64,000 bases of DNA from Archaeoglobus profundus DSM 5631 (GCF_000025285.1 NC_013741.1:496001-560000); one strand, 5' to 3'. Counted from the first letter of the stretch, positions 1 through 9,188 are shown. Numbers and translations: made by a program. Notes: generated by a model from the letters alone, not told the origin.

Positions 1-160
1 CTATTAGGGGTGTTAATTTTGCTAGAGCCTTGAGCACATTGAAGTTGAATGCGATAGTCAAAATTAAAATCGGTAACGACATCCTTTGATCAACTAAAAT
101 GCTCAAACTTAGCAGTAACATTGAAATCAAAGCAGTTCTGGCTTCAAATCTCGACGACAT
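1..160 (-). CDS. ECF transporter transmembrane (T) component, partial
   Basis: Partial gene running off the left edge. An ATG at 160 (minus strand) opens a frame that stays open to base 1 and encodes a short N-terminal tail followed by very hydrophobic sequence typical of the first helices of EcfT/CbiQ/BioN proteins. The start overlaps the last codons of the ATPase gene, the usual coupling in ECF operons. The role would be to couple ATP hydrolysis to the BioY substrate-binding subunit in the membrane. Only about 53 residues are visible, so the family call rests on hydrophobicity and on operon position after an ECF-type ATPase and bioY. Confidence 0.6.
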   Translation of the reverse strand, partial: MSSRFEARTALISMLLLSLSILVDQRMSLPILILTIAFNFNVLKALAKLTPLI

Positions 161-1166
161 GATCGCAGAACTCCAAAATATCTTCATCGTGTGTGGCCAT
201 AATTATAGTCTTCTTAAGCTCTCTTGCTCTTTTAAGAATCTGAAACTTCTTCGTAATGTCCAATCCTGCAGTTGGTTCATCCCACAGGAGTATATCTGCC
301 TTGAACGTCCTCTCCAAAGCCTTAATCTTGGCCTCTCCGAAGCTTATTGGTTCTTGGACGTGGTAGTAAGGATTTGAGAGACAATGTCCAATTTTACCCT
401 TTACACTTATTTCACCGCTCCAAGGTTTTAAGATTCCAGCCAAGAGCTTTATCAGAGTAGTCTTACCGCAGCCGTTCATACCTACTACAGCAAGAATCTC
501 ACCCCTCCTAGCCTCAAATGTGACATCTTTAAGAAGCGAATCTTTGTATCCAAAGCATAGATCCTCAACCCTCAAAACGACTTCTCCTATCTCTCCCTTT
601 GGCAATTCGAAGTGGAAATCTGGTACATCACGTATTTTACCGTTCTCAAGCCAGATGAAGTCCTCACAAAGACTGATTCTGTGTTCCGCTATAATGAAAG
701 GCTCTTTCAGTACTTTCAGTACTTTTTCAGCCACCTTCGGATGCAGATTAGCGAAGGGCTCGTCAAGAGCTAAGCAGTCGCCCTTAAGTAAGGCTAGAGC
801 AATCGTTAAAAGCCTCTTCTCACCATCGGAAAGCTTTGAAGTTTCTCTTTCCAAAATATGCACGATCCCCAACTTCCTTGCAATTCTCAACACTTCATCG
901 AGATCCCTTCCACACTGAACAGCCTGAATTAGAAGTTCATTTTTAACCTTGCTGAAGAGGATGTAATCGTCTGCATTTTGATGAACGTAAACCGCTCTGC
1001 CTTCCACAATCCCTTTATCAGGTTTTAGAAGACCGGAGGCAATCTTAAGCAGTGTAGTCTTACCCGATCCGTTGTAACCACAGATGAAAGTTCTATCTAC
1101 ATCCAAGCTCACACCTCTCAGCACGGGCTTTGAATAGGAAAACCAGATATCCCTAAGAGATACCAT
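144..1166 (-). CDS. ECF transporter ATPase, two fused ABC domains
   Basis: A 340-residue protein with two ABC ATPase domains in tandem. Walker A motifs are GYNGSGKT (30-37) and GMNGCGKT (229-236); Walker B motifs end in LALDEP (about 137) and LLWDEP (about 298). The first domain has a normal signature (LSDGE, 112-116) and a Q-loop glutamine (VHQN). The second has a degenerate signature (SFGEAK) and Ser where the Q-loop Gln is expected, suggesting one asymmetric ATP site. It lies between bioY (overlap 14 bases) and an ecfT start, so it should energise biotin uptake, the role of EcfA1/EcfA2 or BioM dimers. Other substrates remain possible if the module is shared. Confidence 0.85.
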   Translation of the reverse strand: MVSLRDIWFSYSKPVLRGVSLDVDRTFICGYNGSGKTTLLKIASGLLKPDKGIVEGRAVYVHQNADDYILFSKVKNELLIQAVQCGRDLDEVLRIARKLGIVHILERETSKLSDGEKRLLTIALALLKGDCLALDEPFANLHPKVAEKVLKVLKEPFIIAEHRISLCEDFIWLENGKIRDVPDFHFELPKGEIGEVVLRVEDLCFGYKDSLLKDVTFEARRGEILAVVGMNGCGKTTLIKLLAGILKPWSGEISVKGKIGHCLSNPYYHVQEPISFGEAKIKALERTFKADILLWDEPTAGLDITKKFQILKRARELKKTIIMATHDEDILEFCDHVVEI

Positions 1167-1761
1167 AGCTCTTGAGAAACTTTTGGATGTGCTTGAAAAC
1201 TGTAATGGCGATTACGTGATCCATGAAGATGTCTTGAGGAAAAAATATCACTACAGTTGCAAAGAATGCTGCCCAGAAAGGTGACAAGTTCAATCCGAAT
1301 GCCCTTGTAACTTCCAAGCAGTAGTTTAAGAGTCCGGAGCTTCCGCTCGTCCATAGCCAGAAGACGTAAAATCCGAGAATGTACAGTGGGATCACTGCCA
1401 ATATACTACCGATCCAGAGCATAACAACCTCCCTCGAATCTCCCTTTCTCCAAACTCTCTCTCTCACCAACCCCATAATTGTTGCACTCAGAGGAAAACT
1501 CCAGATGTAGCCAGCTGTGTATCCTAGGAGGATACCTAAGCCACCACCCCTTGCACTTGCTGGAAATCCCAACGCAATCATGCCAATGTATATGAGTTGT
1601 GGAACAAATCCATATTTCCCCAAAACGAGTCCAGAAAGTATTACCGCAAAGTTCTGAAATGTGTAGGGTATCATTCCTATGTAGAACTTTATCTGGGAAG
1701 TTAGAGCAGTTAGAACGGCTAAAGCACATGCCAGCGTGAATCTGAGGTAGTTGTTAACCAT
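1153..1761 (-). CDS. bioY: BioY-family biotin transporter S component
   Basis: A 202-residue integral membrane protein with about six hydrophobic segments. It carries the BioY hallmarks: a P-x-T-x-Q-x-F-A-V stretch with LSGLVLG at about residues 33-49, and a glycine-rich GGGLGILLGYTAGY segment near 72-85. BioY is the substrate-capturing subunit of the biotin ECF transporter. The gene opens a leftward operon with the ATPase and T component. The start ATG at 1761 lies inside a perfect inverted repeat of the BirA operator type, which independently supports the biotin assignment. Confidence 0.9.
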   Translation of the reverse strand: MVNNYLRFTLACALAVLTALTSQIKFYIGMIPYTFQNFAVILSGLVLGKYGFVPQLIYIGMIALGFPASARGGGLGILLGYTAGYIWSFPLSATIMGLVRERVWRKGDSREVVMLWIGSILAVIPLYILGFYVFWLWTSGSSGLLNYCLEVTRAFGLNLSPFWAAFFATVVIFFPQDIFMDHVIAITVFKHIQKFLKSYGIS

Positions 1762-1781
1762 ACATTCGCAAAGGTTAACAA
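1751..1781. promoter_or_regulatory. BirA-type biotin operator
   Basis: Perfect inverted repeat TTGTTAACC (1751-1759), 13-base spacer, GGTTAACAA (1773-1781). The half-sites match the conserved BirA recognition signal of bacteria and archaea (TTGT-A/T-AACC and its complement). It covers the bioY start codon and probable transcription start, just downstream of a TATA-like TTTTAAAA at about 1784-1791. An HTH-containing biotin protein ligase bound here would block transcription when biotin is plentiful. The birA gene is not in this window. Confidence 0.85.
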
Positions 1782-1805
1782 GTGTTTTAAAAGGTTGTGT
1801 AATTG

Positions 1806-1866
1806 GCGGCTTGCCGACGGCAGTTCATCGAAGGCATATACCCTCTCCAGCCGTAACGGCGGTCGC
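1806..1866. other. GC-rich imperfect inverted repeat in intergenic region
   Basis: In the 178-base gap between bioY and the GTPase gene, GCGGC (1806-1810) pairs with GTCGC (1862-1866, one G-T pair). GCCGACGGC (1813-1821) pairs with GCCGT-AA-CGGC (1850-1860). The result is a stem of about 14 pairs with small internal bulges and a 28-base loop. It lies upstream of both predicted TATA boxes, so it is not obviously in either leader. Function unknown: a structured RNA or a protein-binding site are options. Confidence 0.4.
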
Positions 1867-1939
1867 ATTTTGTAGGATGCAAACTATTTATCGTTTGCGA
1901 TCGGAACTTAAATATACTACCAAGTCGAATTGAGAGAAA

Positions 1940-3505
1940 ATGAGGTGCTTGGAGGACATAGTTCAGAACGGGGAGAGGGAAAATATCGAGTTTAAAGAGT
2001 ATTTGACCTCATATCATCTCAAGGAGAACAGATTTCAGGAATTAGCTTGTCAGATGAATCATAGGATAATAATGGGTAGAGGAAAGGCAATCTACGTTAT
2101 CGGTGTTTCTGACAACGGTGAGCTTAAGGGGATAGATGAGGATAAGTTTAAGGAGACAGTCGAAGTTTTGAAGAAGATAGCTGAGGAGATTTCAGCTAAG
2201 ATAAAGTCTGTTGAGATGTTTAAGGTAGATTCGGGCTATGTCGGTATAGTTGAGATTGTGAAGTCGAAGGCTAAGGAGCACATCATCGTAGGAACTGCTG
2301 GACACGTTGATCACGGTAAAAGCACATTGGTGGGATGCTTGATAACGGGAAGACCTGATGACGGTGATGGATTGACTAGAATGTATTTGGATACACTCAA
2401 GCACGAAATAGAGAGGGGTTTGAGTGCCGATCTGCACTTTGCAGTTTTCGGTTTTAAGGACGGAAAGCCCATGAGAATGAAGAATCCCTTGAACAAGAAC
2501 GAGAGAGCTTTTGTAACTGAGAAAGCCGACAAACTAATATCGTTTGTTGACACCGTAGGACACGAACCTTGGCTTAGAACTACAATAAGGGGTTTGCTCG
2601 GGCAGAAGATAGATTATGGACTTCTAGTCGTGGCTAGCAACGATGGAGTTATGAGGACTACAAAGGAGCACTTGGGAATTCTCTTAGCTATGGAGTTACC
2701 GGTTATCATAGCGATAACGAAGATCGATATGGTTGACGAGAAGAGGGTTAACGAGGTTGTAGATCAGGTTTCGAGGCTTTTGAGGACTGTGGGGAGAATT
2801 CCCTACGTTGTTAAGGATGCAGAGGACGTTAAGAAGGTTGTTAGGCTGATGAGGAAAAGTTTGGTCGTTCCAATAGTTAAAACGTCTGCTGTAACCCTTG
2901 AGGGATACGACCTGCTTGAGGAGTTGCTTTTAAGGTTGCCGAAGAGGACTTACAAGGGTAAGGGTTTCCTGATGTACATAGACAGAATTTACAAGGTTAC
3001 GGGAGTGGGAACAGTCGTGAGCGGTAGCGTTAAGAGGGGTGAGGTTGAAGAGGGTGAGGAGGTCTACATAGGTCCATTCAGGGACGGTAGCTTTAAGCTT
3101 GTCAAGGTGCAGAGCATCGAGATGCACTACTACAGGGTTGACAGAGCCGAGGCTGGAGACATAGTCGGTATAGCTGTGAAGGGTGTCAAGTACGATGAAC
3201 TTAGAAGAGGAATGGTCTTGACAAAGGAGGAGCCCAAAGCTGTTAAAGAGTTCGATGCAGATGTTTACATCTTTACACATCCTACGAGAATAAAGAGGGG
3301 CTACGAGCCAGTCATACACATAGAAACGATCTCTGAAACTGTGATATTCAAGGAGATGGATAGGGAGTACATGAAGGCTGGCGATAGAGGAAAGGTCAGA
3401 ATAGCTTTCAAGTACAATCCACAGTTCGTTTACGAGGGTCAGAAGTTCATATTCAGAGAGGGAAGAAGCAAGGGGATGGGCGAGATAACGAAGGTTTACA
3501 CATGA
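1940..3505 (+). CDS. GTPBP1-like translational GTPase
   Basis: A 521-residue GTPase. After an N-terminal domain of about 115 residues comes an EF-Tu-type G domain: GHVDHGKS (G1), DTVGH (G3) and TKID (G4), then two beta-barrel domains. This arrangement matches the GTPBP1/GTPBP2 family found in archaea and eukaryotes, related to EF-1alpha and aSelB. A TATA-like TTAAATATA at 1909-1917 is about 25 bases before the ATG, implying a nearly leaderless message. The stop overlaps the next start (ATGA). The cellular role, perhaps translation-associated quality control, is inference. Confidence 0.8.
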   Translation: MRCLEDIVQNGERENIEFKEYLTSYHLKENRFQELACQMNHRIIMGRGKAIYVIGVSDNGELKGIDEDKFKETVEVLKKIAEEISAKIKSVEMFKVDSGYVGIVEIVKSKAKEHIIVGTAGHVDHGKSTLVGCLITGRPDDGDGLTRMYLDTLKHEIERGLSADLHFAVFGFKDGKPMRMKNPLNKNERAFVTEKADKLISFVDTVGHEPWLRTTIRGLLGQKIDYGLLVVASNDGVMRTTKEHLGILLAMELPVIIAITKIDMVDEKRVNEVVDQVSRLLRTVGRIPYVVKDAEDVKKVVRLMRKSLVVPIVKTSAVTLEGYDLLEELLLRLPKRTYKGKGFLMYIDRIYKVTGVGTVVSGSVKRGEVEEGEEVYIGPFRDGSFKLVKVQSIEMHYYRVDRAEAGDIVGIAVKGVKYDELRRGMVLTKEEPKAVKEFDADVYIFTHPTRIKRGYEPVIHIETISETVIFKEMDREYMKAGDRGKVRIAFKYNPQFVYEGQKFIFREGRSKGMGEITKVYT

Positions 3506-4659
3506 AAACATCGCTCTGCCTCCTAATCTCTATCGCCACTATTCTGATACTGATCAGAAGGTTTCACGTAAGCGTAGCGGTACTTGTAGGTGCTTTTGTT
3601 CTGGGAATTCTTACTCTTGGGCTGGATTGCTTTAACGTGATGTTTTCAACATTAACATCTTTCCAAACGCTCAAATTCTTGGTGATAATCACCTTAGCAT
3701 TCACGTTAGCCTATTCGATGAAAGAATCTGGAGCTTTGGATATGATAACTCAATCTTCACTCTCGTTGTTCGGAAAGGCTAGCATGTTCGTAATTCCTGC
3801 GATGATAGGTTTGTTGCCAATGCCGGGTGGAGCGATAGTTTCGGCTGTCATGCTGAGAGATATTGTTAAGAAGTTCAAAATACCCCCTGAGAAGGCAACT
3901 TTCCTAAACTACTGGTTTAGGCACGTTTGGGCTTGCTTGGATCCAATCTATCCGAGTGTTATAATAACGCTTGCAATTCTCGAGATAAGTTTCTCAACTT
4001 TACTTAAGTCAACATATTTCATAACCTTGGCGATGATAGCTTTCGGATTACCTTTCGCATCGCTTGAAAAGTCGAATAATCCGAAGGATCTGAAAGGTTT
4101 CCTATACCTAGCACCGATTCTGATTGTCATGGTACTGACCGTATCGGGCATTGATCTCACGTTGTCTCTAATACTGGCTATCTTGCTTCTTTACATCTTC
4201 AAGAGACCAGACTTAAGAAAAGTTACCAAGAAAGCAGTCGATATAAAGATCTACATCCTCATTGTCGCTCTGTTGTACTACAAGGATTTGATAATGAAAA
4301 CTGGCTCCTCTCACGAACTTCTTAAAGATTTGACATCATTAGGTGTTCCTCAACCAGTTACAGCTACGATCTTGTCTTTTATACTGGGATTCGCTACTGG
4401 GATAGAGTCCGGTTATGCAGCTATGGCCATTCCTCTTTTAGCTCCATTCACTGGAATTGGTGAAAAAATTGTGGCAAAGAATCTGATGCTCGTCGTTGGT
4501 GCTGGAATATTAGGTGTAATGTTTTCTCCGCTCCACCTTTGCCTAATACTTACGAGGGAATACTACTCTGCAGACCTTGAGAAAGTTTACACCCGTTATC
4601 TCATTCCTGCAGGTCTCTTAACACTTCTAAGCCTTTTTTTGGCTTATCTGATATTATGA
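3502..4659 (+). CDS. DUF401-family predicted permease
   Basis: A 385-residue polytopic membrane protein with about ten hydrophobic segments. The stretch LPMPGGAIVSAVML (near 110-123) and the following charged HVWACLDPIYPS segment are typical of DUF401 proteins, a family of predicted transporters in archaea and some bacteria. The gene starts by ATGA overlap with the GTPase and ends just before a new promoter for mpgS. The substrate is unknown. Confidence 0.75.
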   Translation: MKTSLCLLISIATILILIRRFHVSVAVLVGAFVLGILTLGLDCFNVMFSTLTSFQTLKFLVIITLAFTLAYSMKESGALDMITQSSLSLFGKASMFVIPAMIGLLPMPGGAIVSAVMLRDIVKKFKIPPEKATFLNYWFRHVWACLDPIYPSVIITLAILEISFSTLLKSTYFITLAMIAFGLPFASLEKSNNPKDLKGFLYLAPILIVMVLTVSGIDLTLSLILAILLLYIFKRPDLRKVTKKAVDIKIYILIVALLYYKDLIMKTGSSHELLKDLTSLGVPQPVTATILSFILGFATGIESGYAAMAIPLLAPFTGIGEKIVAKNLMLVVGAGILGVMFSPLHLCLILTREYYSADLEKVYTRYLIPAGLLTLLSLFLAYLIL

Positions 4660-4692
4660 AACATTTATATACTCCCGAACAGAGTCGAACCA

Positions 4693-5862
4693 ATGCTCAT
4701 CGAATTACCAAAGCATAGTGAGGTTTTTGGCAGTATAAAGATTCACGAACTTCAAAAGGTACTCAAACTCGAGTCTAGTAAGGTAATAGCCCCACTGATC
4801 AGGGGATTTTCAAGAGATGAATTGAGAGAAATATTCAGCAGAATGGCAGTCGTCATACCTGTAAAGGATGAGAGGTTGCACCTGTTGGATGGGGTTCTCA
4901 GATCTATACCTGATGATTGCACAATAGTAGTTGTTTCCAACAGTAGAAGAGTCGAGCAGGACGTGTTTAAGCTTGAGTGCGATTTGGTCTCAAACTTCTA
5001 TAAGATATCGAATCAGAGAATTGCTATAGTTCATCAGAAAGATCCGGGATTGAGCTTGGCCTTCCAAGAAGTAGGATACAATGCCATATTGGACAAGACG
5101 GGTGTCGTAAGGGATGGTAAAGGAGAGGGAATGGTCATAGGAATCCTTCTGGCGAAGATGTTTGGATGTGACTACGTCGGATTCGTAGATGCGGATAACT
5201 ACATTCCCTGCTCCGTAAACGAGTACGTCAGCATATACGCTGGGGTTCTAAGCTTAGCCGAAACACCATATGCAATGGTCAGACTGCATTGGAGGTACAA
5301 GCCTAAGGTGATGGAGGACAGGCTCTACTTCAGAAAGTGGGGTAGAGTTAGTGAGATAACAAACAAGTACATCAACATGCTACTCTCGATGAAAACGGGA
5401 TTTGAAACACTTATCATGAAGACTGGGAATGCTGGAGAACATGCGATGACTATGAAGCTTGCGGAGATAATGGAGTTCTCAACTGGTTATTCGATAGAAC
5501 CATATCAAATAATCTACCTCTTGGAGGAATTTTGGGAGGGAGAAACGAGATTCAAAGATGCTTTGAGCAGTGGTGTCTCGATATATCAGGTTGAAACTAT
5601 AAATCCGCACGTTCACGAGGAAAAGGGGGAAGAACACATAAAGGACATGCTGTTAGCTTCTCTGGCAGTTATATATCACAGTAAACTCGCAAAGGATGAG
5701 CTGAAGGATAAGATATTTGAGGAGTTGAAGAACAACGAGGTTGTTAAAAGCAGGAGGGATATAAAGAAGTGTGTAAAGATGCCACCGATATGCGACATAG
5801 ATCTCAAGAAGTTCATTGAAGTCTTTGAGAGATATACCGAAACATTCCTATGCTATGATTAA
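4693..5862 (+). CDS. mpgS: mannosyl-3-phosphoglycerate synthase
   Basis: A 389-residue GT55-type glycosyltransferase that transfers mannose from GDP-mannose to 3-phosphoglycerate, the first step of mannosylglycerate synthesis. Visible features are a VIPVKDERLHLL start to the nucleotide-binding domain (about 52-63), KGEGMVIG, the FVDADN metal-binding aspartates (about 163-168), and a conserved GNAGEHAMT segment. A TATA box (ATTTATATAC, about 4663-4672) precedes the start. mpgP follows five bases after the stop, the standard two-gene arrangement. Mannosylglycerate is a salt- and heat-stress solute of hyperthermophiles. Confidence 0.93.
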   Translation: MLIELPKHSEVFGSIKIHELQKVLKLESSKVIAPLIRGFSRDELREIFSRMAVVIPVKDERLHLLDGVLRSIPDDCTIVVVSNSRRVEQDVFKLECDLVSNFYKISNQRIAIVHQKDPGLSLAFQEVGYNAILDKTGVVRDGKGEGMVIGILLAKMFGCDYVGFVDADNYIPCSVNEYVSIYAGVLSLAETPYAMVRLHWRYKPKVMEDRLYFRKWGRVSEITNKYINMLLSMKTGFETLIMKTGNAGEHAMTMKLAEIMEFSTGYSIEPYQIIYLLEEFWEGETRFKDALSSGVSIYQVETINPHVHEEKGEEHIKDMLLASLAVIYHSKLAKDELKDKIFEELKNNEVVKSRRDIKKCVKMPPICDIDLKKFIEVFERYTETFLCYD

Positions 5863-5867
5863 AAGCT

Positions 5868-6617
5868 ATGATTAAAATAATATTTACCGACTTGGACGGA
5901 ACTTTGCTAGACAAAAATTACAGATGTGACAAAGCCTTGGAGCTGATTAAAAAGCTGGAAGTTCCTATCGTGTTCGTATCTGCGAAGACGATATTTGAAC
6001 AGGAGGTCTTTAGAAAGATGCTTGGAATAAGCGATCCGTTCGTGGTTGAGGACGGTTCCGCGATATACGCACCTCTGAACTACTTCGGAAGGCGCATAGG
6101 GTATAGGAGGCACGGATACGATGCCTTAATATTGGGTGTTGAAAGGGAAGTGATACTTCAACATATCAAATCCCTGAACGTTAAGAGCTACGCTAATATG
6201 AGTGTTGAGGAGATTTCTAAATTAACGGGATTGAGCTTGGAAATGTCTGAACTTGCCAAGAGAAGGGAATTCAGCGAAGTAATAGTTGAAGCAGATGAAA
6301 AGGCTTTAAAATACCTCAAAAAGTTCTTCAACGTTCAAATCGGTGGGAGGTTCATTCACGTATACGGGAAAGGTGCAGATAAGGGTAAAGCTGTAAGAAT
6401 ACTTACGGAACTTTACGAAGATTTGTACGGAGAGGTAGTGACGATAGGTATAGGCAACTCCTATACGGACATACCCATGTTAAGGGAGGTGGACATTCCT
6501 GCCCTTGTTAGGAACGAGGATGGTTGGATCGAGGTAGATTTTGAGGTTTATAGGGCTAATGGGGTTGCAACTGAGGGTTGGGTTGAAGTTGTTAAGAAGT
6601 TTGTTGGAGGTGATTGA
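5868..6617 (+). CDS. mpgP: mannosyl-3-phosphoglycerate phosphatase
   Basis: A 249-residue HAD-superfamily (Cof/SPP-like) phosphatase that removes phosphate from mannosyl-3-phosphoglycerate to give mannosylglycerate. The catalytic FTDLDGTLL motif is at residues 6-14. A lysine in GKGADKGKAV and the GIGNSYTDIPML metal-binding motif lie in the C-terminal half. It follows mpgS by five bases and abuts the mannosidase gene with no gap, so the three genes are very likely co-transcribed. Confidence 0.92.
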   Translation: MIKIIFTDLDGTLLDKNYRCDKALELIKKLEVPIVFVSAKTIFEQEVFRKMLGISDPFVVEDGSAIYAPLNYFGRRIGYRRHGYDALILGVEREVILQHIKSLNVKSYANMSVEEISKLTGLSLEMSELAKRREFSEVIVEADEKALKYLKKFFNVQIGGRFIHVYGKGADKGKAVRILTELYEDLYGEVVTIGIGNSYTDIPMLREVDIPALVRNEDGWIEVDFEVYRANGVATEGWVEVVKKFVGGD

Positions 6618-9188
6618 ATGGAGGAGAGGGATGTAATATACCTCGTTCCGCACTCACATTACGATGCGATGTGGATTTTCACAAAAGAGGATTATTTCTA
6701 TATTAACATTGATATAATTTTGAAGAAAGTAATTGAGATAATGGAGGAATCTAAGGATTACAAATTCCTGATAGAGCAGACACATCTCCTCGAAGAAGTC
6801 GAGAGGAGGTATCCTGACCTCTTTAAGAAAATTGGAGAGTACATCAGAGAAGGCAGGATAGAGATAGCTGACGGAGAATACGTGATGGCTGATACAATGC
6901 TCCCTCAGGAGGAGACATTGATTAGAGAGATACTCTTTGGAAAGAGGTATGTTAGGGAGAAGTTTGGTGCCGATGTCGTTGTGATGTGGGTTGCCGACAG
7001 CTTCGGCCTAAACGCTCAACTTCCACAAATTTACAGAAAGTGCGGTTACAAGTACGTTGCCTTCAGGAGAGGCTGTCCCGAAATAAAACCTTCCGAATTC
7101 CTCTGGGAAGGGCTTGATGGAACTAGGATAATTGCCCACTTCTTCCCCTTGGGTTACAGAGCCGGTCTGTATCTGGACAGGCTTGAGGAAGCTTATGCGA
7201 AGCTTAAGAGGGTCGCTTTTTCGAATCATATCCTAATGCCATCTGGAAGTGGCTCTATTCCACCGCAGGAAGAGACTCCGAAAGTTGTGGAGGAGTGGAA
7301 CAAAAAGCACAGGGCATTGATGAAAATTGCAACTCCCTCGGAGTTTTTCAAGGCTATTGAGAAGTTTAAGGATAAGTTACCTGTGAGAAAGGGTGAGATG
7401 TACTCTGGAAAATATTCTCAGGTGTTTCCGGATACTGCTTCAAGCAGAATATGGGTTAAGAAGAATTTGAGAAAGTTCGAAAACTGGATACTCTTCTTCG
7501 AACGCTTCTCGACCATAAACTACCTTTTAGGAGGAGAGTACAGGGTTGAAGAGTTGAAGAACTGCTGGAAGAAGGTTCTCTTTATGGCTTTCCACGATGT
7601 TGTTCCGGGGACGAGCATGGACACGGGTTATCAGGACATAAGGCATGACATCGATTTCCTGAAAACAAAGCTGAGTTACCTTACCCCGAGGGTTTTGAAA
7701 GAGATAATTGAGAGGGACAGCGATGGAGAGGACTTCGGTGACGTTATAGTCTTCAACCCTCTTAGCTGGGATGTTACGAACTGGGTTGAGGTGGATTTGA
7801 ACTTCGATGAGGGGCAGGTTTACAGGATAGAGGGTTTGAAGTGTGGAGATGAGGAGATAGACGTTGAAGTTATAAGGTTCAGAAGATACGATGATGAATC
7901 TCTCAGCTACGCAAGGATAGGATTTGTAGCAAGTGTTCCAGCCTTGGGGTATAAGGTTTACAAGATCGTTGAGGAGAGAAAAAGGAAGAGGAGAGAGAAA
8001 AACTTCATAAGGATCGTTGGAAACACCATAGAGACCAAACACTTCAACGTAACATTTTCGCCAGAGGACGGGCTGATTACGGTAACGAAGAACGGGAAAA
8101 CCATCTTTAGAGACGGAAACGAGCTTGTGATTGAAAGTGAGATAGGAGACCTCTACTACCACAGAGAGGACATAGACATTCCCATAAGAACTGAAGGAGG
8201 AGAGGGTTTACAGTTCGGCTCTTTCAGAGTCAAGAACTTCTGGATCGAGAAATCACCGCTGAGGAGGGTAATTAACGTTCATACGGACTACTATTCCGTT
8301 AGATGGCCCTACAGATACATAGAAAGATTTAAACCGCTGATGTGGAGACATAGATTCATCTCTTTCAGGAAGAAAATCATCGTTTACAGGGATATACCGC
8401 GAATAGACTTCGTAACGTATGTGGACAACAAGCATCCGAGAGTAAGGCTGAGAGTTAGATTCAAAACTGACATGAACCTTCCAGAATACACGTGCGAGTG
8501 CCAGTTTGGTGCTGTGAACAGGAAAACGAACACTTACTACTTCAAACCCAAGGATTGGAAGGAAAAACCATCGGGCGTTTATCCCTCTCTGCGATGGATA
8601 GATTACAGCGATGGAGAAAAGGGTTTAGCCATTTTAAACAGGGGTAATCCAGAGAACGAAGTTAGGGATGGAAACGTTTACATAACACTGCTAAGGTCTG
8701 TCGGAATACTTTCAAACGGCTCAGCTGGTCCTGTTATCCCAGTTCCAGATGCGAGGGAGCTTAAGAGGTATTCGTTTAAATATGCAGTCTATCCACATGA
8801 AGGAGACTGGAAGCAAGCTAAAGTTTACAAGATGGGTTACGAGTTCAACTACAATTTGGTGGCTTTACAGGTTCCGAGAAATAGAAGGTATAGACTCAAG
8901 AGGAGCTTTTTAAGAATAGATCCAGATAACGTAATTCTAACTGCTTTCAAACTGGCTGAAGATGGAGACGGAATAATAGTCAGGTTTTACGAGGCTGAAG
9001 GTAGTGAAGTTAAAGCCAAACTCACGTTCTTCAAGGAGATTAAGGAGGCTAAGGTCGTGAACATGCTTGAAGAGACAGACGAAGAGTTTGAGAGGGAATT
9101 TGGCAAAGATGTTAAGGTCGATGGAAATGTTGTAGAGGTAGAGATGAAACCTTTCGAAGTTGTTACGCTGAAAGTGAAATTCGATTGA
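6618..9188 (+). CDS. GH38 alpha-mannosidase
   Basis: An 856-residue glycoside hydrolase of family 38. The zinc-binding HSHYDAMW motif is at residues 12-19. The nucleophile aspartate lies in VADSFGLNAQLPQ (about residue 128). Long beta-rich domains fill the C-terminal half, as in the family. It begins directly after the mpgP stop. In Escherichia coli the GH38 enzyme MngB acts in mannosylglycerate breakdown, so a role in turning over the solute made by its neighbours is a reasonable inference. Glycan trimming is the alternative. No signal peptide is seen, so it is probably cytoplasmic. Confidence 0.88.
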   Translation: MEERDVIYLVPHSHYDAMWIFTKEDYFYINIDIILKKVIEIMEESKDYKFLIEQTHLLEEVERRYPDLFKKIGEYIREGRIEIADGEYVMADTMLPQEETLIREILFGKRYVREKFGADVVVMWVADSFGLNAQLPQIYRKCGYKYVAFRRGCPEIKPSEFLWEGLDGTRIIAHFFPLGYRAGLYLDRLEEAYAKLKRVAFSNHILMPSGSGSIPPQEETPKVVEEWNKKHRALMKIATPSEFFKAIEKFKDKLPVRKGEMYSGKYSQVFPDTASSRIWVKKNLRKFENWILFFERFSTINYLLGGEYRVEELKNCWKKVLFMAFHDVVPGTSMDTGYQDIRHDIDFLKTKLSYLTPRVLKEIIERDSDGEDFGDVIVFNPLSWDVTNWVEVDLNFDEGQVYRIEGLKCGDEEIDVEVIRFRRYDDESLSYARIGFVASVPALGYKVYKIVEERKRKRREKNFIRIVGNTIETKHFNVTFSPEDGLITVTKNGKTIFRDGNELVIESEIGDLYYHREDIDIPIRTEGGEGLQFGSFRVKNFWIEKSPLRRVINVHTDYYSVRWPYRYIERFKPLMWRHRFISFRKKIIVYRDIPRIDFVTYVDNKHPRVRLRVRFKTDMNLPEYTCECQFGAVNRKTNTYYFKPKDWKEKPSGVYPSLRWIDYSDGEKGLAILNRGNPENEVRDGNVYITLLRSVGILSNGSAGPVIPVPDARELKRYSFKYAVYPHEGDWKQAKVYKMGYEFNYNLVALQVPRNRRYRLKRSFLRIDPDNVILTAFKLAEDGDGIIVRFYEAEGSEVKAKLTFFKEIKEAKVVNMLEETDEEFEREFGKDVKVDGNVVEVEMKPFEVVTLKVKFD

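Noticed and set aside
1751-1933. 60-codon plus-strand frame in the bioY upstream region
   Set aside because: It runs across the BirA-type operator, the GC-rich inverted repeat and the downstream TATA box; no ribosome site or family resemblance.
7527-8162. 211-codon minus-strand frame inside the mannosidase gene
   Set aside because: Antisense shadow of a gene with clear GH38 motifs; the product has no domain pattern.
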